Assembly: GCA_947500775.1 (NCBI GenBank)
Contig: CANMTD010000001.1
Span: 1,116,001 to 1,180,000 of the forward strand
DNA length: 64,000 bases
Reading direction: 5' to 3'
Source: an uncultured Paracoccaceae bacterium
GTDB lineage: Bacteria > Pseudomonadota > Alphaproteobacteria > Rhodobacterales > Rhodobacteraceae
The translations under genes and the position numbers were made by a program. Shown piece by piece: positions 7,678 to 16,750 of this stretch. How positions within the stretch are numbered: the stretch's first letter is position 1; each line of letters begins with the position of its first letter. The notes under the pieces were generated by a model. That model was not told where the DNA came from and ran no database searches. It saw only the letters and a program-made list of their open reading frames with translations.

Positions 7678-10600
7678 CTATTCCAGTTCGATCAGCAGGT
7701 CCTTTGCGTCGATCTGGGCGCCGGGGGTGACGTGAACGGCCTTGATCGTGGCGTCGCGTTCGGCGTGGATGCCGGTTTCCATCTTCATCGCCTCGATGGT
7801 CAGCAGCATGTCGCCCTCTTTGACCTTTTGCCCGGCTGACACGCAGACCGTGGCGACAACGCCCGGCATCGGCGCGCCGATATGGGCGGGGTTGCCCAGT
7901 TCGACCTTGGGGCGGGCGGCGGTGGCGGCCTTGATCTTGCGGTTGGTCACGCGGATCACCCGCGGCTGGCCGTTCAGCTCGAAGAACACCTTGGCCTCGC
8001 CCTGATCGTTGGTTTCGCCGATGGCCTGCATCCGAATTTCCAGCGTCTTGCCGGGGTCGATTTCGGCGCTGATTTCCTGGCCCGGTTCCATCCCGTAAAA
8101 GAACGTCTGCGTCGGCAGGGTACGTACGGGGCCGTACAGATCGTGGCGGGCTGCATAATCGGTAAAGACCTTGGGATACATCAGGTATCCGTTCAGGTCC
8201 TCGTTATCGATCGCGGCCCCGTCCAGCCGCGCGCTCAGCTCGGCGCGGACCGCATCCAGATCGGCGGGGGGCAGGTGCTTGCCCGGGCGTTCCAGATTGG
8301 GCTTTTCGTCCTTCAGGACCTTTTTCACGATGGTTTCGGGGAACCCGCCGGGGGGCTGGCCCAGATTTCCGCGCATCATGTCGATCACGCTGTCGGGAAA
8401 GGCCACGTCGGTGTCGGGATTTTCCACATCGGCGCGGGTCAGGTTCTGGCTGACCATCATCAGCGCCATGTCGCCCACGACCTTGGACGATGGTGTCACC
8501 TTGACAATATCGCCGAACATCTGGTTCACATCGGCATACATCCGGGCGACCTCGTGCCAGCGATCCTCCAGCCCCAGGGACCGCGCCTGCGCCTTCAGGT
8601 TGGTGAACTGGCCGCCGGGCATTTCGTGCAGATAAACCTCGGACGCGGGGGCCTGAAGCCCGGATTCAAAGGCTAGATACTGGCCGCGCACGGCCTCCCA
8701 GTAATCCGAAATCGCGCGCACGGTGGCCACGTCGATGCCGGTGTCGCGGTCGGTGTTGCGCAGCGCTTCGACGATCGAGCCCATGGTGGGCTGCGAGGTG
8801 TTGCCGGAAAACGCATCCATCGCCACATCGGCCACATCGACGCCAGCCTCTGCCGCCGCCAGAATGGTGGCGCCCGCGATGCCCGCGGTGTCATGGGTGT
8901 GGAAATGGATCGGCAGGCCGACCTCTTCCTTCAGCGCCTTGATCAGCACCCGGGCGGCGGCGGGTTTCAACAGCCCGGCCATATCCTTCAGCCCCAGAAC
9001 ATGGGCGCCCGCGGCTTTCAGCTCTTTGCCCATGGCGACGTAATATTTCAGGTCGTATTTCGCGCGCTCGGGGTTCAGGATATCGCCGGTGTAACAGATC
9101 GACCCTTCGCAGATCTTGCCGCTGGCGATCACCGCATCCATCGCCACGCGCATGTTTTCGACCCAGTTCAGACTGTCGAACACCCGAAACACATCGACGC
9201 CGGTTTCGGCCGCCTGAGCGACAAAGGACTGCACCACATTATCGGGATAATTGGTGTAACCCACCCCGTTCGAGGCGCGCAGCAGCATCTGGGTCAGCAG
9301 GTTGGGCATCGCGGCGCGCAGATCGCGCAGGCGCTGCCACGGGCATTCCTGCAGGAACCGGTAGGCCACGTCAAAGGTGGCCCCGCCCCAGCATTCAACG
9401 CTGAACAGCTGTGGCAGGTTGGCGGCATAGGTCGGGGCGACGCGGATCATGTCAAGCGACCGCATCCGCGTGGCCAGCAACGACTGATGCCCGTCGCGCA
9501 TGGTGGTGTCGGTCAGCAACAGCTGCGGCTGTTCCGACATCCATTTGGCCACGCCTTCGGGGCCGGATTTTTCCAGAATCTGCCGGGCACCGTCAGGCGG
9601 CGTCGCGGTGCCGGGCTGCGGCGGACGCGGCGGTTTGGCCAACGCGTGCGGGCGTGCGCGGCCTTCGGTTTCGGGATGCCCGTTGACCGAGATATCGGCG
9701 ATATAGGTCAGGATTTTCGTCGCCCGGTCGCGGCGTTTTTCGAACTGGAACAGCTCGGGCGTCTCGTCGATGAACTTGGTGTGATATTCGTAGTTCAGGA
9801 ATTTCGGGTGTTTCAGCAGGTTTTCGACAAAGGCGATGTTGGTCGATACGCCGCGAATGCGGAATTCGCGTAGCGCGCGGTCCATCCGGGCAATCGCCGC
9901 CTCGGGCGTCGGCGCCCAGGCGGTGACCTTTTCCAGCAGGCTGTCGTAATACCGCGTGATCACCGCGCCGGAATAGGCGGTGCCGCCGTCCAGACGGATG
10001 CCCATGCCGGTCGCCCCGCGATAGGCGGTGATCCGGCCGTAATCGGGGATGAAATTGTTCAGCGGGTCTTCGGTCGTGATCCGGCATTGCAGGGCGTGAC
10101 CGTCCAGCTTGACGTCATATTGCGAGGCGCAGCCGGTCGCCTCGACCAGCGATTTGCCCTCGGCGATCAGGATCTGCGCGCGCACGATGTCGATGCCGGT
10201 GACCTCTTCGGTGACGGTATGTTCGACCTGTACGCGGGGGTTCACCTCGATGAAGTAGAACTCGCCGCTGTCCATATCCATCAGGAATTCAACGGTGCCC
10301 GCGCATTCGTAGTTCACATGTTCGCAGATTTTCTTGCCCAGGTTGCACAGCTTTTCGCGTTGCGCGCCAGACAGATAGGGGGCGGGCGCGCGTTCCACGA
10401 CCTTCTGGTTGCGGCGCTGCACCGAACAATCGCGTTCCCACAGGTGATAGATCGCGCCATGGGTATCGCCCAGGATCTGCACCTCGACATGCCGCGCGCG
10501 CATGATCATCTTTTCCAGATAGCCTTCGCCATTGCCAAAGGCGGCCTCGGCCTCGCGGCGGCCTTCGCGAACCTTTTCCTCCAGCTCGCTGGCATCCATG

Positions 10601-11121
10601 ATCGGGCGCATCCCGCGCCCGCCGCCGCCCCAGCTTGCCTTCAGCATCAGCGGGTAACCGACGGCCTCGGCCTCGGCGCGGATCGCGTCCATGTCGTCGC
10701 CCAGCACCTCGGTCGCGGGGATCACCGGCACGCCGGCGGCGATGGCCACCTTGCGCGCACTGGCCTTGTCGCCCAGTTGGCGCATGGTTTCGGCCTTGGG
10801 GCCGATAAAGGTGATGCCGTTGGCCGCGCAGGCATCGACGAAATCGGGGTTTTCCGACAGCAGGCCATAGCCCGGATGGATCGCATCGGCGCCGCAGTCC
10901 TTGGCCACGCGGATGATTTCGTCAATCGACAGATAGGCCGCGACCGGGCCCAGCCCTTCGCCGATCCGATACGCCTCATCCGCCTTGAACCGGTGCAGCG
11001 ACAGCTTGTCCTCTTCGGCGTAAACCGCGACCGTGCGCTTGCCCATCTCGTTCGCAGCACGCATCACGCGAATGGCGATTTCACCGCGGTTGGCGATCAG
11101 AATCTTTTTGAAATCGGACAT
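7678..11121 (-). CDS. pyc: Pyruvate carboxylase
   Basis: 1147 residues from the ATG at 11121, which has a strong GGAGGAAGCGTT ribosome site; the 10 codons upstream are not needed. Domains in order: biotin carboxylase with ATP-grasp (about 1-450, starting KKILIANRGEIAIRV), carboxyltransferase TIM barrel (about 530-800, TDTTMRDGHQSL), the PYC/OADA conserved domain (about 820-1030), and a C-terminal biotinyl domain with the biotin attachment motif AMKMETG, Lys near 1113. It makes oxaloacetate from pyruvate, bicarbonate and ATP, refilling the TCA cycle. This is the single-chain alpha-4 type. It appears monocistronic. Confidence 0.98.
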   Translation of the reverse strand: MSDFKKILIANRGEIAIRVMRAANEMGKRTVAVYAEEDKLSLHRFKADEAYRIGEGLGPVAAYLSIDEIIRVAKDCGADAIHPGYGLLSENPDFVDACAANGITFIGPKAETMRQLGDKASARKVAIAAGVPVIPATEVLGDDMDAIRAEAEAVGYPLMLKASWGGGGRGMRPIMDASELEEKVREGRREAEAAFGNGEGYLEKMIMRARHVEVQILGDTHGAIYHLWERDCSVQRRNQKVVERAPAPYLSGAQREKLCNLGKKICEHVNYECAGTVEFLMDMDSGEFYFIEVNPRVQVEHTVTEEVTGIDIVRAQILIAEGKSLVEATGCASQYDVKLDGHALQCRITTEDPLNNFIPDYGRITAYRGATGMGIRLDGGTAYSGAVITRYYDSLLEKVTAWAPTPEAAIARMDRALREFRIRGVSTNIAFVENLLKHPKFLNYEYHTKFIDETPELFQFEKRRDRATKILTYIADISVNGHPETEGRARPHALAKPPRPPQPGTATPPDGARQILEKSGPEGVAKWMSEQPQLLLTDTTMRDGHQSLLATRMRSLDMIRVAPTYAANLPQLFSVECWGGATFDVAYRFLQECPWQRLRDLRAAMPNLLTQMLLRASNGVGYTNYPDNVVQSFVAQAAETGVDVFRVFDSLNWVENMRVAMDAVIASGKICEGSICYTGDILNPERAKYDLKYYVAMGKELKAAGAHVLGLKDMAGLLKPAAARVLIKALKEEVGLPIHFHTHDTAGIAGATILAAAEAGVDVADVAMDAFSGNTSQPTMGSIVEALRNTDRDTGIDVATVRAISDYWEAVRGQYLAFESGLQAPASEVYLHEMPGGQFTNLKAQARSLGLEDRWHEVARMYADVNQMFGDIVKVTPSSKVVGDMALMMVSQNLTRADVENPDTDVAFPDSVIDMMRGNLGQPPGGFPETIVKKVLKDEKPNLERPGKHLPPADLDAVRAELSARLDGAAIDNEDLNGYLMYPKVFTDYAARHDLYGPVRTLPTQTFFYGMEPGQEISAEIDPGKTLEIRMQAIGETNDQGEAKVFFELNGQPRVIRVTNRKIKAATAARPKVELGNPAHIGAPMPGVVATVCVSAGQKVKEGDMLLTIEAMKMETGIHAERDATIKAVHVTPGAQIDAKDLLIELE

Positions 11122-11204
11122 AACGCTTCCTCCAGTTCGCACCTGCAGCAAATGTCTATGAAGTTTCTATGAACCCGGCAACCGTATTAGTGGGTAGATA
11201 GGTA

Positions 11205-12341
11205 TTATTTGTTGACCAATTGCCCGGCTAAATCGGTCAGCTTGCGGGCGCCGATCTGCCCCATGTTGGCGGTCATGTCCCGGGCCAGCATCCCGATCAG
11301 ATGGTCGGCACCGGGTTCGCCCAGGGCCCCAAGGGCATAATGGAACGCGCGGCCCAGCATCACGAAATCCGCCCCCAGCGCCAGCGCGCGCATCACGTCC
11401 AGCCCGCCCTCGATGCCGCTGTCGAACAGGATGGGCAGGGTCGTGGCCGCGCGGATGTCGGGCAGCACCTCGATCGTGGCGGGGGCGGCGTCGAACTGGC
11501 GTCCGGCGTGGTTCGACACCCAGATCGCATCGACCCCGGCCTGTTGCAGGCGCGGCGCATCCTGCGCATCCATCACGCCTTTGACGATCAGCGGCCCGTC
11601 CCATGCCGCGCGCAGCCAGTCCAGATATTCCCAATCGGGCGAGGTGCGCAGCAGATACCCGATATGCTGGTTCGACGGCAGCGCGCCCTTGATATCGGAA
11701 TAGCTTTCGACAAACCGCAGGCGCGGCATCCCGGTCTTGGCAATGCCCCACGACCACGCGGGGCACCGCGCCGCCTGCCACATCATCCGCGGGGTCAGCC
11801 GGGGCGGATTGGTCAGCCCGCCCCGCGTCTGCCGTTCCCGGACCGAGGCAACGGGCACATCCAGCGTCAGCACCAGCGTGTGAAACCCTGCCGCGCGGAT
11901 GCGGTTCAACATGTCGGTGCGGATATCAACGTCGCGCGGCGGATAAAGCTGGAACCAGCCCTGATCGCCCATATGCGGGCCCACAGCCTCGGGCGTCTGG
12001 CTGGCCACGGTGGACAGCGTATAGGGAATGCCGTTGCGCGCGGCGGCGCGGGCCAGCATCTGTTCGGCACCGGGCCAGTTCAGCCCCGACATGCCCACCG
12101 GCGCGATCCCGAAAGGATAGGCATAATCGCGGCCCAACAGATGTGTCCCCAGATCGGGGGTGAACACACCATGCAGGATCGACGGGCGGAACAGCACCTT
12201 GTCCAGCATGGCCCGGTTGCGCGCCTGCGTCGCCTCGACCCCGGTGCCGCTGTCCAGATATTCCCAGACAAAATGCGGAATGCGCCGCCGGGCACGGGCG
12301 CGCAGATCGGCAATCGCCGGAAGGGGGGGCACGGGTTTCAT
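11205..12341 (-). CDS. FMN-dependent alpha-hydroxy-acid dehydrogenase (LldD/GOX family)
   Basis: 378 residues from the ATG at 12341; the frame is open for 66 more codons, but those run over the LexA box and the start of uvrD and do not resemble the family. Family marks: HFVWEYLDSG near the N-terminus, PFGIAPVGMSGL, LIVKGVMDAQDA with the FMN-contacting Lys, and the catalytic His near residue 276 in SNHAGRQFD (usually SNHGGRQ). The family oxidises L-lactate, glycolate or mandelate using FMN. The exact substrate is not evident. Divergent from uvrD. Confidence 0.88.
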   Translation of the reverse strand: MKPVPPLPAIADLRARARRRIPHFVWEYLDSGTGVEATQARNRAMLDKVLFRPSILHGVFTPDLGTHLLGRDYAYPFGIAPVGMSGLNWPGAEQMLARAAARNGIPYTLSTVASQTPEAVGPHMGDQGWFQLYPPRDVDIRTDMLNRIRAAGFHTLVLTLDVPVASVRERQTRGGLTNPPRLTPRMMWQAARCPAWSWGIAKTGMPRLRFVESYSDIKGALPSNQHIGYLLRTSPDWEYLDWLRAAWDGPLIVKGVMDAQDAPRLQQAGVDAIWVSNHAGRQFDAAPATIEVLPDIRAATTLPILFDSGIEGGLDVMRALALGADFVMLGRAFHYALGALGEPGADHLIGMLARDMTANMGQIGARKLTDLAGQLVNK

Positions 12342-12415
12342 CGCCACGACTATGCCCGCGATTGCGCTTAACGCAAGGGGCAGGGCGGGGATGGCGCGCG
12401 GGAAAGAAACCCAAG

Positions 12416-12430
12416 GAACATAGTGTGAAC
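12416..12430. promoter_or_regulatory. LexA (SOS) box before uvrD
   Basis: GAAC-ATAGTGT-GAAC is the reverse complement of the alphaproteobacterial LexA consensus GTTC-N7-GTTC, with both half-sites and the 7-base spacing exact. It ends 41 bases before the uvrD start and lies between two divergent genes. Confidence 0.8.
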
Positions 12431-12471
12431 ACCTCTTTCCCTTCGCCGGACTCCCGGCTACATTGCCGTTC

Positions 12472-14832
12472 ATGAGTGAATTTGACGAAGATGATGCCTT
12501 TGAGGCGGCGCCACAGCCCTCGCTTGCCCAGCGCGCCATGGCCGCGCGCCCGATGCGCTATATGGATCGGCTGAACCCTGCGCAACGCGAGGCGGTCGAG
12601 GCGTTGGAAGGCCCGGTTCTGATGCTGGCGGGTGCGGGCACCGGCAAGACCATGACTCTTATGGCGCGGATTGCGCATCTTGTAACGCTTCAACGGGCAC
12701 GACCCTATGAGATTTTGGCCGTGACCTTCACCAACAAGGCTGCGCGCGAGATGAAAGATCGATTGTCCAACACGCCTTTTCGTTTGTGCGAACCAATCAG
12801 GTGGATGGGCACCTTCCATGCGCTTTCGGTGAAAATTCTGCGCAGCCACGCCGAACTGGTTGGACTTAAATCCAACTTCACCATTTTGGATGCCGATGAT
12901 CAGGTGCGCCTGCTGAAGCAGTTGATCGTGGCGGCGGGGATCGACGACAAACGCTGGCCTGCCCGCGCGTTGGCCGGGGTCATCGACAATTGGAAAAACT
13001 ATGCATGGACGCCGGAAAACGTGCCGGTGTCCCAGGCGTCGGAGTTCGATGGCAAGGCGGTCGAACTTTATGCCGCCTATCAGGATCGGCTAAAAACTAT
13101 CAACGCCGCCGATTTTGGCGATCTGCTGCTGCATGTAGTGACCCTTTTTCAGCAATACCCCGACGTGCTGGCGCAATATCATCGCAGGTTCAAATACATT
13201 CTTGTCGACGAATATCAGGATACCAACGTCGCCCAATACCTGTGGCTGCAGCTGCTGGTCGGTGAGCAAAAGAACATCTGTTGCGTCGGCGACGACGACC
13301 AGTCGATCTATGGCTGGCGCGGGGCTGAGGTGGGCAATATCCTACGGTTCGAAAAGGATTTTCCCGGCGCCAAGGTTGTGCGGCTGGAACAGAACTACCG
13401 CTCGACCCCGCATATTCTGGCTGCCGCGTCGGGCGTGATCGACGCCAACACTAAACGGCTGGGCAAAACCCTGTGGACGGCTGCCGAAGACGGCGAAAAG
13501 GTCCGTCTGATCGGCCATTGGGACGGCGAGGAAGAGGCGCGTTGGATCGGCGAAGAGGTCGAGGCGATGCAGCATGGCACCCGTGGCCTGCGCCCTTTCT
13601 CCCTGAACGACATGGCGATTCTGGTGCGCGCCAGCCACCAGATGCGCGCGTTCGAGGATCGGTTCCTGACGATCGGTCTGCCCTACCGCGTGATCGGCGG
13701 CCCGCGATTCTATGAGCGGATGGAGATTCGCGACGCCATGGCCTATTTCCGCGTCGCCACCAGCCCCGACGACGATCTGGCGTTCGAGCGGATCGTGAAC
13801 ACCCCCAAGCGCGGCGTGGGCGACAAGGCGCTGCAAACCATCCAGCGCGCGGCGCGCGCCAACGGGATTTCGTTGTTGGAAGCAACCCGCCTGCTGGTCA
13901 CCTCGGGCGAGTTGAAGGGCAAGGCCAAGACCGAATTGGCCAGGCTGGTCGATGGCTTCGACCGCTGGCAGGCCGCCGTACGGGACGACCGCAACAGCCA
14001 CATCGAACTGGCCGAGGTGATCCTTGAGGAATCCGGTTACACCGAGATGTGGCAGAACGACAAAACGCCCGAGGCGCCGGGGCGGCTGGAAAACCTGAAA
14101 GAACTGGTCAAGGCCTTGGAACAGTTCGAAAATCTGCAAGGGTTTCTGGAACATGTCGCGCTGATCATGGACAATGACAGTGACAATGACGGCCCCAAGG
14201 TCAGCATCATGACCCTGCATGGCGCCAAGGGTCTGGAATTTCCCGCCGTGTTCCTGCCGGGGTGGGAGGACGGGCTGTTCCCCTCGCAACGCTCGATGGA
14301 TGAAAGCGGCCTGAAAGGGTTGGAGGAAGAGCGCCGGCTGGCCTATGTCGGCATCACCCGCGCCGAGGAACTGTGCACGATTTCCTTTGCCGCCAACCGG
14401 CGCGTCTATGGCCAATGGCAATCGGCGCTGCCGTCGCGGTTCATCGACGAACTGCCCGAAGATCACGTTGATGTGCTGACCCCGCCGGGGCTTTATGGCG
14501 GTGGCTATGGCGCCGCGGGCATGGGCAACTCGATCGAGGAAAAGGCCGCCTCGGCCAATGTATACAACTCGCCCGGCTGGAAACGCCTGCAGGCGCGCAG
14601 CCAGTCGCGCCCGATGTCGCAACCGGCCGAAAGCCGCACTGTGGTGATCGACAGCCAGGCGGTGTCCAGCTTTACCCAGGGCGACCGCGTGTTCCATCAG
14701 AAATTCGGCTATGGCTATGTCATGGGGATCGAAGGCGACAAGCTGGACATCGAATTTGAAAAGGCCGGGTCGAAAAAGGTTGTGGCCCGCTTTGTCACGC
14801 CCGCCGACCGGGTGGATGACGTGCCGTTCTAG
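12472..14832 (+). CDS. uvrD: UvrD/PcrA-type superfamily 1 DNA helicase
   Basis: 786 residues from the ATG at 12472 (a TTG nine bases earlier is in frame but less likely). Helicase motifs in order: Q-motif region LNPAQREAV, Walker A GAGTGKT, VTFTNKAAREM, DEYQDTN (Walker B), GDDDQSIYGWRGA, EQNYRS, TLHGAKGLEF and VGITRAEE. The C-terminal part (about 725-786) has a PcrA-like region with DRVFHQKFGYG. It unwinds DNA 3'-5' in nucleotide excision and mismatch repair and clears stalled complexes. The LexA box upstream points to SOS induction. The stop codon lies inside a 15-bp tandem repeat. Confidence 0.95.
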   Translation: MSEFDEDDAFEAAPQPSLAQRAMAARPMRYMDRLNPAQREAVEALEGPVLMLAGAGTGKTMTLMARIAHLVTLQRARPYEILAVTFTNKAAREMKDRLSNTPFRLCEPIRWMGTFHALSVKILRSHAELVGLKSNFTILDADDQVRLLKQLIVAAGIDDKRWPARALAGVIDNWKNYAWTPENVPVSQASEFDGKAVELYAAYQDRLKTINAADFGDLLLHVVTLFQQYPDVLAQYHRRFKYILVDEYQDTNVAQYLWLQLLVGEQKNICCVGDDDQSIYGWRGAEVGNILRFEKDFPGAKVVRLEQNYRSTPHILAAASGVIDANTKRLGKTLWTAAEDGEKVRLIGHWDGEEEARWIGEEVEAMQHGTRGLRPFSLNDMAILVRASHQMRAFEDRFLTIGLPYRVIGGPRFYERMEIRDAMAYFRVATSPDDDLAFERIVNTPKRGVGDKALQTIQRAARANGISLLEATRLLVTSGELKGKAKTELARLVDGFDRWQAAVRDDRNSHIELAEVILEESGYTEMWQNDKTPEAPGRLENLKELVKALEQFENLQGFLEHVALIMDNDSDNDGPKVSIMTLHGAKGLEFPAVFLPGWEDGLFPSQRSMDESGLKGLEEERRLAYVGITRAEELCTISFAANRRVYGQWQSALPSRFIDELPEDHVDVLTPPGLYGGGYGAAGMGNSIEEKAASANVYNSPGWKRLQARSQSRPMSQPAESRTVVIDSQAVSSFTQGDRVFHQKFGYGYVMGIEGDKLDIEFEKAGSKKVVARFVTPADRVDDVPF

Positions 14833-14858
14833 CTAGGCGCGCGCTAGCTAGGCGCGCG
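14829..14858. repeat. 15-bp tandem duplication at the uvrD stop
   Basis: CTAGCTAGGCGCGCG occurs twice head to tail (14829-14843, 14844-14858). The first copy contains the uvrD TAG stop, so the duplication leaves the protein unchanged. Slippage during replication is a likely origin. Confidence 0.8.
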
Positions 14859-14962
14859 CCGGTTTTACACTTTCAGACGGAACTGTTGGGGTGACGCATG
14901 GGCGGCAAACCCGGTTTGCCCCTGCGCGCCGGATATCATTCGGACATCAAAATAATCAGAGC

Positions 14963-15004
14963 ATAAAAAAACGGCGACACCAGGGAGGAGGAAGGTGCCG
15001 CCGT
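14963..15004 (-). ncRNA. CcsR-like sRNA hairpin 4 with terminator
   Basis: Minus-strand stem of 11 bp (15004-14994 with 14981-14971) around a loop carrying CCTCCTCCC (complement of 14983-14991). The one A/C mismatch on the plus strand becomes a G-U wobble in the minus-strand RNA. Seven U residues follow directly (complement of 14965-14971, overlapping the stem base), so this last hairpin also works as the intrinsic terminator of the operon. Confidence 0.85.
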
Positions 15005-15013
15005 TCGAAGTAA

Positions 15014-15048
15014 CGATTGGCCTCAGGGAGGAGGAGAGAGACCAGTCG
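15014..15048 (-). ncRNA. CcsR-like sRNA hairpin 3
   Basis: Stem of 11 positions (15014-15024 with 15038-15048), one G-U wobble and one mismatch on the minus strand, loop with CCTCCTCCC. About 37 bases separate it from hairpin 2 and 9 from hairpin 4. Stem sequence differs from the other copies while the loop motif is kept. Confidence 0.82.
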
Positions 15049-15085
15049 TATCTTTGGTGAAGCCTTGCGACTTCGGAAGAAAAGC

Positions 15086-15119
15086 GCGGCGACATCAGGG
15101 AGGAGGAAGATGTCGCCGC
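15086..15119 (-). ncRNA. CcsR-like sRNA hairpin 2
   Basis: A perfect 11-bp stem (15086-15096 with 15109-15119; GCGGCGACATC) and a 12-base loop whose minus-strand sequence is TTCCTCCTCCCT. This is the most regular of the four. Confidence 0.85.
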
Positions 15120-15125
15120 TAATTA

Positions 15126-15157
15126 CAGAAAACCCTGGGAGGAGGTAGGATTTTCTG
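15126..15157 (-). ncRNA. CcsR-like sRNA hairpin 1
   Basis: An 11-bp stem (15126-15136 with 15147-15157) begins 13 bases after the DUF1127 stop. The only non-Watson-Crick position is a mismatch on the plus strand but G-U in minus-strand RNA, which supports transcription from that strand together with DUF1127. Loop ACCTCCTCCC. Confidence 0.85.
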
Positions 15158-15170
15158 ATCTCGGTATTCC

Positions 15171-15386
15171 TTATTTGCCGTATGCGGCCTCATGGGCCAG
15201 ACGGCGGATCATCGAACGGTGGATGCCCAGATCGTTCAGATCACGCTGGCTCAAGCCATTCAATTCGTTCAGCGTTTTGACGAAGACCCGGCGACGCGCC
15301 AGTGCGGTGCGCAGGTTTTCAATCGCGGTGTGTACCCAATCGCTGATGCCTGCCGAAGCGGCGATGTTGTGGTGTGTATGTGCCAT
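15171..15386 (-). CDS. ccaA: DUF1127 small protein, CcaA-like
   Basis: 71 residues, very basic in the middle and C-terminal part. The DUF1127 signature is clear: LNELNGLSQRDLNDLGIHRS, then MIRRLAHEAAYG. In Rhodobacter sphaeroides a DUF1127 protein of this size (CcaA) is made from one transcript with the sRNAs CcsR1-4, is an RNA-binding protein that affects processing of that transcript, and is induced by RpoH-type sigma factors in stress. The same layout here (four CCUCCUCCC hairpins starting 13 bases downstream) supports orthology. GAGG lies upstream of the ATG. Confidence 0.9.
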   Translation of the reverse strand: MAHTHHNIAASAGISDWVHTAIENLRTALARRRVFVKTLNELNGLSQRDLNDLGIHRSMIRRLAHEAAYGK

Positions 15387-15442
15387 CTCATGACCTCAGT
15401 GTTTCTCGGTAGGGCGCTTGTGTTCCGCGCTCTGTTGATCTC

Positions 15443-15470
15443 AATGTAGGGAAATGCTGCGGATGCACAA
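15443..15470 (-). promoter_or_regulatory. Candidate heat-shock-type (RpoH) promoter of ccaA-CcsR
   Basis: Minus strand TTGTGC (15470-15465), 13 bases, CCCTACATT (15451-15443). The C-rich -10 and spacing resemble RpoH promoters and would start RNA about 50 bases before the DUF1127 ATG. The rest of the gap up to mrp (15471-15644) shows only A/T-rich DNA and the mrp ribosome site. Confidence 0.4.
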
Positions 15471-15644
15471 TGAAAAATGGATCAATGCTGCCATGCAGAA
15501 AATGCATAAGTATCGCTGACTTAAACTTTGGGCGCCTTGACGTAGGGGAAGTTAATTTAATAGGCAAAATAAATCAGACAATAACGGGCTTGCCGCCAGA
15601 TTGTGCATCGCCATGTTAAGCGGTGACCATAAAAGGAGCAGAAA

Positions 15645-16715
15645 ATGGCCGTCACAGAAAAAGCCGTTACCGATGTTTTGGCCGGAATCGGGCTGCCGGG
15701 CGGCGGTGATCTGGTCTCGAACGACATGATCCGGGCGCTGACGGTCGAAAAAGATCAGATTCGATTCGTGATCGAGGCGCCAACCCCCGAAGACGCCCAG
15801 CAGATGGAACCGCTGCGGCAGGCCGCCGCTGCCGCGGTTCAGCGGATCGCGGGCGCGGCCAATGTATCGGTGGTTCTGACCGCCCATGGCCCGGCCGCCC
15901 CGCAAAAGGCGCCGCCGCAGTTGAAACTGGGCCGCCACCCCACCGGCGGCGGCGCCGAACGGATCGCCGGGGTGGACCGCATATTGGCGGTGGCCTCGGG
16001 CAAGGGCGGGGTCGGCAAATCCACCGTCTCTTCCAACCTTGCCGTGGCCCTTGCGCGGCAGGGGCGCCGGGTTGGGTTGCTGGACGCCGATATATACGGT
16101 CCGTCGCAGCCGCGCATGATGGGGGTCAGCCAGCGGCCCGCCTCGCCCGATGGCAAGGCGATCATTCCGCTGCAGGCGCATGGTGTCACCATGATGTCGA
16201 TCGGGTTGATGGTCGACCCCGATACCGCCGTGGTCTGGCGCGGCCCGATGCTGATGGGCGCGCTGCAACAGATGCTGGGGCAGGTGCAGTGGGGCGAATT
16301 GGACGTGCTGATCGTCGATCTGCCGCCCGGCACCGGCGATGTGCAGCTGACCCTGTGCCAGCGAACCCATCTGACCGGCGCGATCGTGGTGTCGACCCCG
16401 CAGGACGTGGCGCTGCTGGATGCGCGCAAGGCCATCGACATGTTCAACCGGTTGAAAACGCCGGTCCTGGGGCTGGTGGAAAACATGTCTATGTATATCT
16501 GCCCCAGTTGCGGGCACGAGGCGCATATCTTCGGCCATGGCGGTGTCCGGGCCGAGGCGGACAAGCTGGGCGTGCCGTTCCTGGGCGAACTGCCGCTGGC
16601 ATTGGAGGTGCGCGAGGCCGGCGATGCCGGTCAGCCGATCGCAGCGGGCGAGGGGCCCTTGGCCGAAGCCTACGCCAAACTGGCCGCCGGGCTGGTGCAA
16701 GGCGGGATGGCCTGA
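15645..16715 (+). CDS. mrp: Mrp/ApbC-type Fe-S cluster carrier ATPase
   Basis: 356 residues. An N-terminal MIP18/DUF59-like domain (about 1-80) is followed by a P-loop domain with the deviant Walker [11 protein letters not shown] near residue 122. The CxxC motif CPSC near 286-289 binds a bridging Fe-S cluster in homologues. Cytosolic scaffold/carrier that delivers Fe-S clusters to apo-enzymes. AAGGAG lies upstream of the ATG. A strong intrinsic terminator follows, so it is separate from mraZ. Confidence 0.94.
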   Translation: MAVTEKAVTDVLAGIGLPGGGDLVSNDMIRALTVEKDQIRFVIEAPTPEDAQQMEPLRQAAAAAVQRIAGAANVSVVLTAHGPAAPQKAPPQLKLGRHPTGGGAERIAGVDRILAVASGKGGVGKSTVSSNLAVALARQGRRVGLLDADIYGPSQPRMMGVSQRPASPDGKAIIPLQAHGVTMMSIGLMVDPDTAVVWRGPMLMGALQQMLGQVQWGELDVLIVDLPPGTGDVQLTLCQRTHLTGAIVVSTPQDVALLDARKAIDMFNRLKTPVLGLVENMSMYICPSCGHEAHIFGHGGVRAEADKLGVPFLGELPLALEVREAGDAGQPIAAGEGPLAEAYAKLAAGLVQGGMA

Positions 16716-16750
16716 CGCGCCACGGGAATTGACGGGATAGTATCGTGAAT

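Noticed and set aside
6566-7735. 389-residue plus-strand frame over TerC and MAPEG
   Set aside because: His/Gln-rich shadow translation opposite two clear membrane-protein genes.
14865-15095. 76-residue minus-strand open frame downstream of DUF1127
   Set aside because: It runs through CcsR-like hairpins 3 and 4 and part of hairpin 2; its residues reflect RNA structure, and no ribosome site or family match is seen.
14978-15150. Four GGGAGGAGG units as a CRISPR-like or ribosome-site-rich repeat array
   Set aside because: The repeats are short, unevenly spaced, lie inside distinct hairpins and have no spacer structure; the minus-strand sRNA reading explains them.
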